A stretch of DNA of 64,000 nt from Tubulanus polymorphus (taxonomy: Eukaryota; Nemertea; Palaeonemertea; Tubulaniformes; Tubulanidae). The stretch covers positions 980,001-1,044,000 of the forward strand of contig NC_134025.1 of the NCBI RefSeq assembly GCF_964204645.1, in the 5' to 3' direction. The notes below the pieces were generated by a model. The model saw nothing but the letters and a program-made list of their open reading frames with translations, did not search any database and was not told the origin of the DNA. The position numbers and the translations under genes were made by a program. Below are positions 36,556-47,628 of this stretch, piece by piece; position 1 is the stretch's first letter; each line of letters starts with the position of its first letter.

Positions 36556-38526
36556 GCCGTGTCTTGCAAGGTGACATGATTTTGAAATGAAAATCAATAC
36601 ATACAATACGCGTCTCAATTGACGCGACAATCGATGCGAATTAAGCAGTGGTGACGACTGTGTTGACTTGGTAACAGTTCTCTCGTTTAGCAGTAGAAAC
36701 GTTACGAAGACATACTACCCATGATAAGGCTATTAGTTACCAGGTCACACTGCCTGGAAGCAACATTTTTGAAGCAAAATTGAAATTACTGATCTATTAA
36801 TACATTTCACTATGAATGTCAGAAATCAATCTTATCCAGTATATCAAATAAGCGATCGCCGAAGAAAGGTAAACATGAACTTTTGGCAAATACATTCACC
36901 TGACGATTAAAACATTTCAAATTAGAATTTCATTATTTCTAATCTTTATCATTGCACAGTGATATCGCGCAACGAAATAAACGGAAATATATCGCTAGTT
37001 ACCGATATGTATTCAAAAATATTCCAGTTCGAATTCAAAAATATTACAAATGAAAAGTTCATCAGTTCTAACAATTCATTTAATTCTAAGAATTTATCTC
37101 AAAACGAGTTAAGAGTTCATTGCACGTTCAAATATGTTGCGGATTTATTGGATAGAATTGAAGAAATATCTTGAAAAATCGTCCAGTGAGGATTTTCACC
37201 TATTTTAACTCGGGGGATTTTTACAGGGGATTTTACCCACAACCTCACATAACCATTGGAAAAATAGCGTCGTTCAACAGTTCAAAGTCTCAACAACATC
37301 ATCCGCGTTGAAATTATCAAACAATTACAACATACGTTCGTAATTTTATCACATGGACTACTCTTGTTTTGGGGTTTTGTCTTATCGACGATGTTCGAAA
37401 ACTGACGGAGACGTTGATCGCATTGATTAAAGAGCGTATTTGGCACCAGGTGGCGCGAGTGTGTTGTGTATTATAATCGTTGATGTCTCGTACACAAAAT
37501 GGAGGCGTATATCTCTACAGTGCATCGCCTTGGATTATCTATAATTTATCCGATTTGCGTCGGTAAGTACCTATCAAAAAACATTCTGTAATTTATATCG
37601 GATTTAAATACAACAAATGTTCATATTTGCGACTGGTTAGATTGTACCGTTTTCACGGATAAAGGGATTTTAATGTGTGCAGATTGTGTTCGCCCATTAA
37701 GACGTCTACGCGCACGATCCACCATAGCGCCGTACTACGGTAAACTCCGGCTCTATGTTTATATACTGAATTGCTCCAGGTGCCTACACATCGCAACGCA
37801 TTTGACGTTAGTATGATTTGGAATTAGCACATACGGACTTATAATCTTACTTTTCTATAGGCGGTTTGATGATTAGGAGTTAAGGTATAGTTGACACATT
37901 CTGTAATTACCGAGTTATCTGTTTCTAGTTAAATGACACTATTGAACAATTGAATTCATTGATATTTTTGCGGAGAAAATATTGAAAAATGCTAACACGA
38001 GTAGGGACACACCGGTAGTCGATTGGTTTCAGTAGACAAGTGACTCTGTAATTAAATTGAAGAAAAAAACCACAATTATTATGAAAAACATAAGAAGAGA
38101 GTTGATGTTTCATTTCAATTCTATGAGCCATTTTAACATTTCATAGAATAAATGGCTCTCAAAACGTCACTTTTCTTAAAGTTTTTCTACATAATCGTCA
38201 GTTTACCGAGTCTGGAAGTGATGATTACTCGTCCTCTAATTAACAGGTAGTAAAATGTCGGGGCTTAATTTAACTAATGCGTGAAGATATGTCGTTCTGA
38301 TGTTGTGCTGATGCTCGGTTTATGACCGCATTACGTGTTTTACATGTTGCCTGTTGCGGGCTTTTGTTTGCAAAATCACAGCATGGAAGCTTCGCATATG
38401 GGTGATAGATACTATTGACATGAAATGTGCTACATTTCACACGATGCCATTTCGCTGAGCTACTACTCATAGTGTTGTTGATCTTGATCTTGAAATAAGG
38501 CTGATTTCCCATCTTATCTATTTGAT
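36556..38526. other. intergenic, possible gene 3 leader exon
   Basis: Unique sequence. The only candidate feature is the plus-strand exon edge near 37562, listed separately. Confidence 0.4.
37483..37562 (+). other. candidate untranslated leader exon of gene 3
   Basis: A strong donor (CG|GTAAGTA) at 37562/37563 follows a GC-richer stretch with ATGs at 37483 and 37499. If spliced to the acceptor at 41184, neither ATG is in frame with the gene 3 protein. The 37499 frame would stop shortly after the junction, making a short upstream ORF, and the 37483 frame would overlap the main start. The exon's 5' edge and its link to gene 3 are inference. Confidence 0.3.
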
Positions 38527-38770
38527 TCATACTGATTCGATGTGTCCCTTATAAACCCCACGCAGTCACAGGGGCTCGTATCAGAGTTGTAGGTCATGTA
38601 ATAACGATAATCTGTTAATCCAATGTATATAGTATATATAAGATTATATATACTATATACATTGGATTAACAGGTTATCGTTTTTACAATACCTACAACT
38701 CTGATACGAGCCCCTGTGCACGCAGTCACACCTGCCGGGAACGAGAAACGGGGGTTTTATTTCGTAAACA
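38527..38770 (-). repeat. family E repeat interrupted by a MITE
   Basis: TGTGTCCCTTATAAACCCCA before the insertion and CACACCTGCCGGGAACG after it together reconstitute the family E core seen near 0.2, 40.98 and 53.76 kb. The 152 bp MITE at 38567-38718 splits it. Confidence 0.65.
38567..38718. mobile_element. hAT-like palindromic MITE with 8 bp TSD
   Basis: The terminal inverted repeats begin CACAGGGGCTCGTATCAGAG and extend almost to the centre, so the 152 bp element is nearly one palindrome around a TA-rich middle. It is flanked by CACGCAGT at 38559-38566 and again at 38719-38726, an 8 bp duplication of the size made by hAT transposases. The boundaries are supported independently, because removing it restores the host repeat. 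No coding capacity. Confidence 0.85.
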
Positions 38771-39071
38771 GCAATTGAAGTAGAGATATAGTTGGATGGT
38801 CTTACATATGGTTGGATTTACTGAATTTTATGTCAAAATCGGAATTTTCGCTTGTATATAAAAACATGACGGTAATAATGACGAATTAGCGTTAAACCAT
38901 TCTCTGTGAAACACCCGTCCCTCGATATTGTGCAGAATCGTGTCAAATATTTCATAGTTTCAAGATTTCAATATGTAAATGATAATTTTAATAAAAATCG
39001 GTCTCCCCTGTCGCGCAGTTCAGATAAGTGTACTGCGTGTCTGGTTCCACGCAGCAGCACCGGCTGTATAT

Positions 39072-39177
<106 letters not shown>

Positions 39178-39347
39178 GTGGTCGTTCGATGGTACTTTAG
39201 GTCTCAAGTGTTAGAGAATCATTATAGAATGACGTATGACTCTATATTGTGTCGCGTCAGGCTGAAATCCATATGGATATCTAGCCGTAACTGCCTCTCT
39301 GCCTAACCAAAATATATCAGACATAAACTCTTTGTTAGCTGTTCGTA

Positions 39348-39471
<124 letters not shown>

Positions 39472-39607
39472 CCTGTAGCTATGATATATAGTACCTGCAT
39501 ATTATAAATGTATTTATCATGACACGATATGATATCAGTATCACATTGCTGTTTGAATTCATCGCCCGGGGTCATTTATTGCATCGCTAGTCTAGACACC
39601 AAGCATA

Positions 39608-40384
39608 CGGTATTCGAAAAACGCCTAATGAAAAACACCGAATCGGAAAACGCATAACGCCTAATTCATAGTAACATCCAAGAAATTGACCTAAATCCCT
39701 ACGTGAACTATGTACGCAACGCTACATAGTTCACGTCGGAGTGCGTGGAGCGCCGCCTATTCCATCTTCGTTTCTACTGTCTTTGGTTACACAGGCTTAT
39801 CTGTGTTATTATTTCATATTAAGACAGAGTATTATGATTATAAAAGACATCATATTTTTTATATGGAACATAAAGTTTATTATTTTTTGTACAAGGAAGT
39901 TCAGGGGCTGGACATTATTTAGTCTCTCATTGGTTCGGTAGGTTCACATTAGCGTGGTTGTGAACAGTTTGAGGATAATTTTGAGAAAGGCTATTTTATC
40001 AGTCTTTGTGTGCGTTGTACGAGCGTAGGTTGTACCATATTTATGCATTCCGGTTTCAAAATTCAAGAAAGCCGGTTTATAACCGCGGCGTTTGTTTTCG
40101 CGTTATCATAGAAGTGTAAACTGTTTCAGTTTACACTTCTATGGCGTTATGTAATTAATTGCTTGCACGGCGGACATTCTATCATCATCCTATAATGAAG
40201 TTTATTAGAGTAGTAGTCTCGTTTCGTGAAGCGTAAAACACATGTATTTTCAAACTGTTCCGTTGATGAGTTGGATTGTGAGTCTCAGTAGATGGTGCAA
40301 TTACGAAATTAGGTCATTTTCTAGGAATTAGGCGTTATGCGTTTTCCGATTCGGTGTATTTCATTAGGCGTTTTTCGAATACCG
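39608..40384. mobile_element. 777 bp non-autonomous element, MULE-like, 9 bp TSD
   Basis: Terminal inverted repeats of 60 bp with one mismatch occupy 39608-39667 and 40325-40384; both begin CGGTATTCGAAAAACGCC read inward. The element is flanked by exact 9 bp duplications, CCAAGCATA at 39599-39607 and 40385-40393. Inside are two perfect hairpins: 14 bp arms at 39701-39714/39723-39736 and 17 bp arms with a three-base loop at 40107-40143. No transposase-like frame exists. Long TIRs plus a 9 bp duplication fit Mutator-like elements. The superfamily is inferred from structure only; Merlin-type elements also make 8-9 bp duplications. Confidence 0.88.
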
Positions 40385-40557
40385 CCAAGCATATATCACG
40401 TATATGCTGATAGAATTAGAGATATGCGCCTCGTGTAAAATTGCGTTGTGTTGTGTAACATATTGATATCATTTTTATATTTGTTCAGATACATAGGAAT
40501 ATAAATTGGAAGATACTATGAAACACTTTGAGTACGTGTTTGAAGATCCCAAAGAAT

Positions 40558-40689
40558 AAAGACTGGAATGTTTCCTTGAGCTGATGTTTTATTCAATGTT
40601 TCAACTATTTCCCCCCGAAGATGACTATTCATAGGAAATAGTGAAAACGTCTGAATAAACTACTAGCCCAGGGAAACATTTCAGACTTT
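40558..40689. repeat. palindromic MITE, family D
   Basis: AAAGACTGGAATGTTTCC at the left faces, in reverse complement from the right, AAAGTCTGAAATGTTTCC. The arms remain alignable for about 55 bp, to ACTATTTCC near the middle. A second copy of one arm lies near 56.72 kb. Confidence 0.65.
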
Positions 40690-40975
40690 ATTTTTCATTC
40701 CTAGTGTGAGATCTTATATTATTAATCTAGGATGCCTTCATCGTTACAACTTAGAACACGGGCTCAGAGTGTTTCATCAATGGTTGATTCATAGATAATG
40801 AATGATTCAAACAACGACCTATATTATCATCGATATCGGGATTTTTATATTACAGGGAAGTGTTCTTCAAACGAAAAGCCACAATGAATACGTTTAAAGT
40901 TGTTTTGATCTTAAAATAGGGATTGTCCCCATTATTTATTTATTTGGCTAGTAAATTTTGTTTGATTTTTTGATT

Positions 40976-41028
40976 GAGTGTCCCTTACAGACCCACCACA
41001 CCTGCCTGGAGCGAAACAGGGGGTTTGA
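40976..41028 (-). repeat. family E repeat copy
   Basis: GAGTGTCCCTTACAGACCCA followed by CACACCTGCCTGGAGCGAAAC matches the family E core. It lies 150 bp before the gene 3 acceptor. Confidence 0.5.
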
Positions 41029-41184
41029 AGTTGTTTTAGCCGCAGGCTCTTCCTGCATTTGAAATATAGATTATCTGAAAAGATATATATCAATATTATG
41101 AAACATTTTTGGATATGCTGAATCAGTAATGATCAGATCGGCAATTGTATCGTAATAAATAATGTGTATATTCCTATTTTTCAG

Positions 41185-44100
41185 ATGCTGCCGTCTTACA
41201 GCATTGATCGACCGTCTTGTCAAGCAAAATCCGCTGGAAGAGACCAATATCCTTATCATAGTCGCAATCAGCAAGGAATCCCCGGTGATCTGTACCAGCT
41301 ACAACCACAGACCAGTGACGTCTACGGATTACAACATATAAACATTAATCCCGGTCATTTCAGAAGTCATCGTACTTCTTTCTTCCCTTCTGCTAGCGGG
41401 GATAGTGGTCTATTCGGAGAAACCGCGCCGCATCATCGACATCAACAACAAATCTATACTCATCTGGACTTTATAAATCCCGGTTATAATTACTGCAGTG
41501 AAGTGAATTTACATCATCCGAGATCCTACATTCATCAGAGTACACTCGGTGTTTGGCCGCCGAGATCGATTTATAACGAAACTCCCGCGCTCAGTCGTGC
41601 GATGGATGGATCGATTCCTAGATCGGACGAGCAGATGAGTTCAGACGGTCGTATCATTTCGACCAGTTCGCCGCACAAGCGAGTTCATAACGAGCAACAA
41701 ATGGAAAATGTCGGTGATATGAGCTACAAGCGACCACGCGTATCAACCCTCGTTCAAAATATTCCGCTTCCTCCTGAGAATATCGATACTGCTGATCAGC
41801 GACGAGGACGTCGAGGGGGAGAATATGAAGTATTAGATCTTTCTGTAAGATGTTCTCCACCGGAATCACATCATCCTGATTATTACGCTGCTGCTGCTGC
41901 TGCTATTCATAAGTTAGATCTAGATCCTCCGATGCACGGGTATAGTGGAACTCCTGTGTATAGTTACAGGTCCAGTCAGAGCTCGTCTTCGAGTCAACCT
42001 GTTATCCCCGACCAGACGTATCAACCAGCGACTCACCGGGTATCGTCCCAAAGTGTTAGAAGTCCAATCGCACCAGAACCAGAATACCGACAAACGCACC
42101 AGCAACATCAGCCTACTAATAATACAGGTAGCCCTGGAAATCAAAGGTGTGATGCTAAACCTGCAGATAGTAAAGTCAATACTGACGATGCAGCTATGTA
42201 TTTGACAAAAGAGTTGGAAGATATTGATTTTACAACTATGAAGACCACAGAAAGTAGTTCAACTGAATCGACTGAGTCACTTACACGTGATGAGGATGTT
42301 AATAGGGAAACACCAGCTGAAACAAGCGAAGAAATAAGAGAAACGGAGAAACAGGAAAACGAACAAGAAACTGCTGCAGACAGCGGGGAGATAAATGAAA
42401 CACAAACTGATGAAAAATTATCAGTTGAAACAGAACGGGATAAATGTAATACACCGTTAATTGATGAAAGAGATGAAGATAACGCTACTAGTGGACTGGC
42501 TGAAATAAACAATGAACGTTGTGACACCCCGTGCTTAGATGAAATGACCTACGTCGAACAAAACCTTCAACTAGCGACACCGCCTTGTGAAGAGGTTCCA
42601 GCTAGCCCTGTATCTGATCAACAGCAGCCAGTAACTAATGTATCGAACGATGATGCAGTTGAGACAATCAGTGAAAATCAACTTCAAGATGCTGATAATC
42701 GTGAAAATGAAAAACAGTATAATGACATGATCCCTGTTACAGTTCTAGAAGAAACGGTTTCAGAAGAAGAAGTCCAAACAACTTCAACATCCTTAGATGA
42801 AGATGATGTTCCTAGAAGTTCAGCTTCGTCATTGGAAGTAGAGGCCGCGTGTAACGCGCTCATTGATCACCTTCAAAACGAACCTTCACATTTTGAAGAA
42901 ATTGTCGTTGAAAACGTTGTAACTGATGATATACCCGTGTTGGAAGTTGGCGAGGTTAAAGTCGAAGAAGCGATTGAAGTTGCAGAAGTAAAAGTTGAAG
43001 AAGCCATGGAAGTCGCCGAGTATGAAGTCCCACTGGATACGAATAAGACGCACGAAGAATCTACGGAAGTGATATCGACTGTGTTATGCACATATCCGGA
43101 CACAAGTGGCCATACCAGCAGGGAACACACGAAACCTCCTGAGCTTTTAATGGTTGACCCGAGGCTCTTAATTGAAGTAGAGTCACCTGTTACTATCATG
43201 GTACGATCAACTGAAGTTATTACTCACGATGTAGCAAGCGAAGCACTTGAACAACGTGACGTTTGCGATGTTTCACAAACTGGTAATGTCGAAGTTACAA
43301 CGTCTGTAGAGGAAGTTACTGCTGTGGCTGAAGTTGGGGTAAAACCTGTTGATGATACAAACAGCGATGATGCTGCTCAAAAAGTACACCAGGAAACTGA
43401 AGTTCGTCTTACAGATGTCCCAACGGTTGAGATGAAAGTCTCTGTAGAATCTATACAAGAAAATAGTGAATCATCTATGGATAAGAGTCCCATCATCGAA
43501 TCATCCACTGATAATGACGTTGACGTAACAGAAAGAAACATCGCTGACGACTCTCAGATGACAGAAACAAATGACCACGATCTCTCTAGCAACAAAGATG
43601 TCAATGAACTTCGGCCAAATGATGACGAAAAATCGACAGATGATACAGAACCTCTTCCTTCTGAATCCGAGACGACCCCAAGGTTGGATGATAAAGCTGA
43701 TGATATCTCAGTGGCGAGCGAGAGAGAAACAGCAGATACGGAACAATCTCCCAGTGATCAACAGGATGTCATTCAACCTTCCGCTGTCTCTGCTGTGGTT
43801 GAAAATGCAATGGATACATCAGAAGCTCCAGACCTGAAGTGCAGTCCTCAACCATCACAATCCAATGACGCGACAACATTACAAACCGATAAGGAAGACC
43901 TGGGTAGTCTTCCTATTGTGCAGTTAGCTATGAAATCTGCTGAAGAGTTTACTCAGATGGACGCTGAAAAGCAAAAGTCTCTGGAAGCTGCGAGAGCATC
44001 TGTTGAAACTATATCCGATGATTCAGGTAGTAATGTAGTCCCAGAAGATGTTTGTGTTTCGGAAGCTATGCATGAGTTGTGTAGTGATGATCAGCCACCA

Positions 44101-46722
44101 GATATCACTCCTGACCAACCGGAAAATTTCTGCGACACGCCTCCCGAAGAGTTAGCGCCAATTGATAATCTACAGAAACCTTCAACATCCGAACAAAGCG
44201 CGCCATCCGTCGAACAGAATGTTGATCCGCCTACGTTGGACTTCATCGCTTTATCCGAAGCTTTTGGACTCCCGACACAGAGTGACGTTACCAGTAGAGT
44301 AAGTCCCGACGATTCAGGACCACCGAGTCTAATTCCTATAAAGGAGGTTGACGAAAACAGCGCCATTGAAACTAATGACGCTGACGCTGATATTGGGAAT
44401 ACAGAAATGGAAACCGGTGATGATGATGAGTTTGGCCCGAGTGCCATTATCTTAGATTATAATACGTGGTGCCAGTTGCATCCTAATAAAGATACGGCCG
44501 CTGCTGAAGAAGAAGAAACTCCTACGAATTCATTTGCTAGTGATTTGATCGCGGCTTACGACGGAGCCGATATTGACCAGTTGAAAGACGCGCGCACACA
44601 CGAGGCATTATCCGCTTTAGATCGTCTATCAGAACAGTTAGCCGCCCGTGAAACTGTATTGGCCGCTGAAGGAATCGGGAAAACTCGAAAACCAAGACGT
44701 AAACGCCGTAAATCTCCATACACGAAGAAGCCGAGATATCCACCTCAGCCGAGAGTCGGACCTAAGCGTAAAGTCAATAAAAAGAGTGGACTCGAGCGGC
44801 TTCACCAAGAGCTGAATATGGATCTAGTTTTCTACGCTCACGAGAATAGCGAGGATGAAGAAGTTGAGGAGCCTCAGAATGAGCCCCAGAATGAGCCCGA
44901 GAATGAGGAGACGATAGATGAGTCGACATACAAAGCAGCCGAATCACATCAACACAGCGGTGGCCGCCATACTAGAAGATCGTGTGAATTGTGCAAGGTT
45001 AAACGTCGAATCATGCACGGGTCGTTTAAACGCCTTATTAAACGAGATTATTCCGAGAAAAGCCCAACTAAAACTTCACCGAAACCCGAAAACAAGACGG
45101 AAGAAACGGCAGTGGTTCCGCTTTCCGTAGAGGTGGGAGACGAACAAGTTGAGCCCGAGAACGACACAACTCCAGTAAAATCCTGTAAGATTAACGTGAA
45201 TGATTTATCGCCAGTTATGAATGGTAAAAACACTGTGAATATTGATGATCTGCCGCTTACTGTTAGCAAGAAAACATTCGTTAAACGTAAACGAGGACGT
45301 CGATCGAAGAAGAAGGTGACGTTCAGTCTTACAGAGGCAGCAGAGTCGCCGGCTGCGCCCAGTATGCCATCGAAAGATAAGATAACGACTGGAATTGCGA
45401 GATTCAAAGAGAAAATCAAAGGTCTCAAACCGAAATCGTTACAAAAACCGAAAAGTGGGGATAAGAAAAAGAAAGTGGAAAAGGTAGATGTGGCTGTTGG
45501 TCCCGATGAACCGATGACTTACCTGCCGCCTAAACATACCCAGCAAATCTATAGCAGCCGCGGTTATAAAGTGAAATCGAAAGGGCGAAGTAAGCGCAGG
45601 AGAACGAAGGAGAATCTGTGCTGGTTTGATTACGATGAAAGAGTCCACAAACGATTACTGAAACGCGTCGATCCAACACTGGCTGAAGGCACACCACCGC
45701 ACATCGAAATTACACCCGATCTATATCTGGACGACATCGAACCGCATTCGAGTAACCAGGAGAGGAGTACTTATAATCAGAAATCGCGCGCGGGAGGAAA
45801 ACATAAACATTCTAGAGACAGACCTACAGTCGGTAGTTCTCCGACTTCGACCGATAGAAGTATGGACGTGTTCACTTTCAGAGATGACGAAATAATCACA
45901 AATGCATTTCCATCACCACCGCATTCTCCTACCCAGCAGCAAACGAGGGAGAATCGTGCAGCGCGAGATGACGTTTCCGACAACTTACCACGACCGACCA
46001 GATTATTACAGCCTAAAAAGAAACGACGGGTGATTGAAGCAGCAGCTGGTGCGCCAGTTAGTAGAGATATAGAAACGGATGAAATTCACGAAGATCCGGT
46101 AATAATGTCAGATGAGGCTAGAACTGCGCTTACAGCAGCAGTGTTAGATATCCGTCCCGCACACCGTGCTCAAATCAAGAGACAATTCAAATTTAGAGAA
46201 AGACTTACCTATAGTAAGTACAAAAAGGACAGTAAGATCCACAGTCACCAGGAGGAGAGGGTAATGAGACTGAAAAAACAACTCCAATCACAAATGATTA
46301 ATTTGAACCGGATCAAAGTCCGCGAGGATAAACGACGCATTCCGAAATCCGTAAAGCATTTACTATCGCAGGAAGATGATGAAAATGATGACGATGACGA
46401 TGACGATGATTATGAAGATGATGTCGGATCGTACGAATATGACGATAACGTTCACCTCGGCTCAATTGATGAAGATGCCGAAGCGATACATGACAATTTA
46501 GCGAAGCAAGAGACCGACGATGAAACTGACGATGAGAATGACGATGAAATCGAAGATGAAAATGGCACACGTGCAACGGTAGATGATTTAGTGGAATTTG
46601 AAGAGTGTCCACCCGAGGAAGGTGTCGACGACCGAGTAGCGGCTGAACACGCTTTAAAATTCAGACGTAAACGCGATAAACCTGTCAAACAATACGACAT
46701 TAAACTATTCGAACCAATCTAA
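41185..46722 (+). CDS. gene 3: 1845-residue acidic/basic disordered protein, unrecognised
   Basis: I do not recognise this gene. One 5.5 kb exon begins right at an acceptor (CTATTTTTCAG, ending 41184), and the ATG is its first codon. An ATG at 41164 lies inside the intron and is rejected. The N-terminus is Tyr/His/Pro/Gln-rich. VLDLSVR at 216-222 resembles a CtBP-binding motif. A very long Glu/Asp/Thr/Ser-rich region follows to about residue 1150. The C-terminal third is more complex: a basic patch near 1170-1200 (RRKRRKSPYTKKPRYPP), a His/Cys cluster (H1255, H1257, H1262, C1267, C1270), a KKKVTFS sequence at 1375-1381 that fits the PP1 RVxF consensus, a well-ordered-looking block around MTYLPPKHTQQIYSSRGY and ENLCWFDYDERVHKRLLKR, and an acidic run near 1730-1750. 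A nuclear regulatory role is inferred from motifs alone. Confidence 0.82.
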   Translation: MLPSYSIDRPSCQAKSAGRDQYPYHSRNQQGIPGDLYQLQPQTSDVYGLQHININPGHFRSHRTSFFPSASGDSGLFGETAPHHRHQQQIYTHLDFINPGYNYCSEVNLHHPRSYIHQSTLGVWPPRSIYNETPALSRAMDGSIPRSDEQMSSDGRIISTSSPHKRVHNEQQMENVGDMSYKRPRVSTLVQNIPLPPENIDTADQRRGRRGGEYEVLDLSVRCSPPESHHPDYYAAAAAAIHKLDLDPPMHGYSGTPVYSYRSSQSSSSSQPVIPDQTYQPATHRVSSQSVRSPIAPEPEYRQTHQQHQPTNNTGSPGNQRCDAKPADSKVNTDDAAMYLTKELEDIDFTTMKTTESSSTESTESLTRDEDVNRETPAETSEEIRETEKQENEQETAADSGEINETQTDEKLSVETERDKCNTPLIDERDEDNATSGLAEINNERCDTPCLDEMTYVEQNLQLATPPCEEVPASPVSDQQQPVTNVSNDDAVETISENQLQDADNRENEKQYNDMIPVTVLEETVSEEEVQTTSTSLDEDDVPRSSASSLEVEAACNALIDHLQNEPSHFEEIVVENVVTDDIPVLEVGEVKVEEAIEVAEVKVEEAMEVAEYEVPLDTNKTHEESTEVISTVLCTYPDTSGHTSREHTKPPELLMVDPRLLIEVESPVTIMVRSTEVITHDVASEALEQRDVCDVSQTGNVEVTTSVEEVTAVAEVGVKPVDDTNSDDAAQKVHQETEVRLTDVPTVEMKVSVESIQENSESSMDKSPIIESSTDNDVDVTERNIADDSQMTETNDHDLSSNKDVNELRPNDDEKSTDDTEPLPSESETTPRLDDKADDISVASERETADTEQSPSDQQDVIQPSAVSAVVENAMDTSEAPDLKCSPQPSQSNDATTLQTDKEDLGSLPIVQLAMKSAEEFTQMDAEKQKSLEAARASVETISDDSGSNVVPEDVCVSEAMHELCSDDQPPDITPDQPENFCDTPPEELAPIDNLQKPSTSEQSAPSVEQNVDPPTLDFIALSEAFGLPTQSDVTSRVSPDDSGPPSLIPIKEVDENSAIETNDADADIGNTEMETGDDDEFGPSAIILDYNTWCQLHPNKDTAAAEEEETPTNSFASDLIAAYDGADIDQLKDARTHEALSALDRLSEQLAARETVLAAEGIGKTRKPRRKRRKSPYTKKPRYPPQPRVGPKRKVNKKSGLERLHQELNMDLVFYAHENSEDEEVEEPQNEPQNEPENEETIDESTYKAAESHQHSGGRHTRRSCELCKVKRRIMHGSFKRLIKRDYSEKSPTKTSPKPENKTEETAVVPLSVEVGDEQVEPENDTTPVKSCKINVNDLSPVMNGKNTVNIDDLPLTVSKKTFVKRKRGRRSKKKVTFSLTEAAESPAAPSMPSKDKITTGIARFKEKIKGLKPKSLQKPKSGDKKKKVEKVDVAVGPDEPMTYLPPKHTQQIYSSRGYKVKSKGRSKRRRTKENLCWFDYDERVHKRLLKRVDPTLAEGTPPHIEITPDLYLDDIEPHSSNQERSTYNQKSRAGGKHKHSRDRPTVGSSPTSTDRSMDVFTFRDDEIITNAFPSPPHSPTQQQTRENRAARDDVSDNLPRPTRLLQPKKKRRVIEAAAGAPVSRDIETDEIHEDPVIMSDEARTALTAAVLDIRPAHRAQIKRQFKFRERLTYSKYKKDSKIHSHQEERVMRLKKQLQSQMINLNRIKVREDKRRIPKSVKHLLSQEDDENDDDDDDDDYEDDVGSYEYDDNVHLGSIDEDAEAIHDNLAKQETDDETDDENDDEIEDENGTRATVDDLVEFEECPPEEGVDDRVAAEHALKFRRKRDKPVKQYDIKLFEPI

Positions 46723-47622
46723 CTTTTCGTGTGCTACTGTAGTACTAGTCCTCGTATCGTAGTACAACGAGAAAGTACTATTGTAGTACTAGTCCTTTTA
46801 AGAAAAGCACCAGTCCTGGTATCGTTTTAACAGAAAGAAAGGTGTGCCTTGTATCAACACATGATCGCAATGTAGTTTTTAACCTGTGCCAGTTGCAATC
46901 CATATGAAATGATGAAACTCATCCTTTTTCGGACTGTATATGGTATTTTTGATTGTGGAGAATTTGTGGATGATTTAGAAGTATCCCACCACCAATCCAA
47001 GCACCGACCTAGTGATCATTTCGATATTGATTGAGAAAGCCATCTTATTTCTGTAAATGTCTAACTTATAATGCCAATATTAATACTGTATTTATCTAAG
47101 TCAACCTTCCCGAGAAGTACCGGATATTTTTGATGACGATACCGATGACTTTCAATCAATGTGCGTGTTAGCACAATACAATGTACGTTCTGTTGTCTTT
47201 TAAAGAGAATATTGTACACATGAATTTAGTGTTTGAAGTGTATGTGTTTAATTATTATATATTGTATCGATATTCTAAATTTACGTTTTGTACTTAAAGA
47301 AAAAATGTACGACATTTCTGTAAAATGCCTCCTGTGTATGAAGGAATCACGGATGTGTAAATGAGAGGCTCTTATTCGGCCAGTCACAGTCACTTCTATT
47401 CTATTAGTGTACTTTGTGTAGCTGTTTGTTTGTTTGTTTGTTTGTGTCAAAATGTGAGACACAGTTGTGTCACAATCACGATTTTTAAAACCCGAACCAC
47501 AGCAGACTCTATCTTATAGTCGATATACTATATGTATTACTTCAGTCGTAAAGTCTGCTGTTTCGGATATTTATGAATTTTTTGTTTGTTTTGATTTAAA
47601 CTTTTACTGTCTTTGCATGATT

Positions 47623-47628
47623 AATAAA
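47623..47628 (+). promoter_or_regulatory. poly(A) signal AATAAA, proximal, gene 3
   Basis: First canonical hexamer after the gene 3 stop, about 900 nt downstream. Confidence 0.45.

Noticed and set aside
36191-36574. 127-codon plus-strand frame
   Set aside because: Its last third is the antisense of the tRNA-Gln gene, and nothing else supports coding.
41164-41184. Start of gene 3 at 41164
   Set aside because: These bases form the polypyrimidine tract and AG of an acceptor; the ATG at 41185 follows directly.
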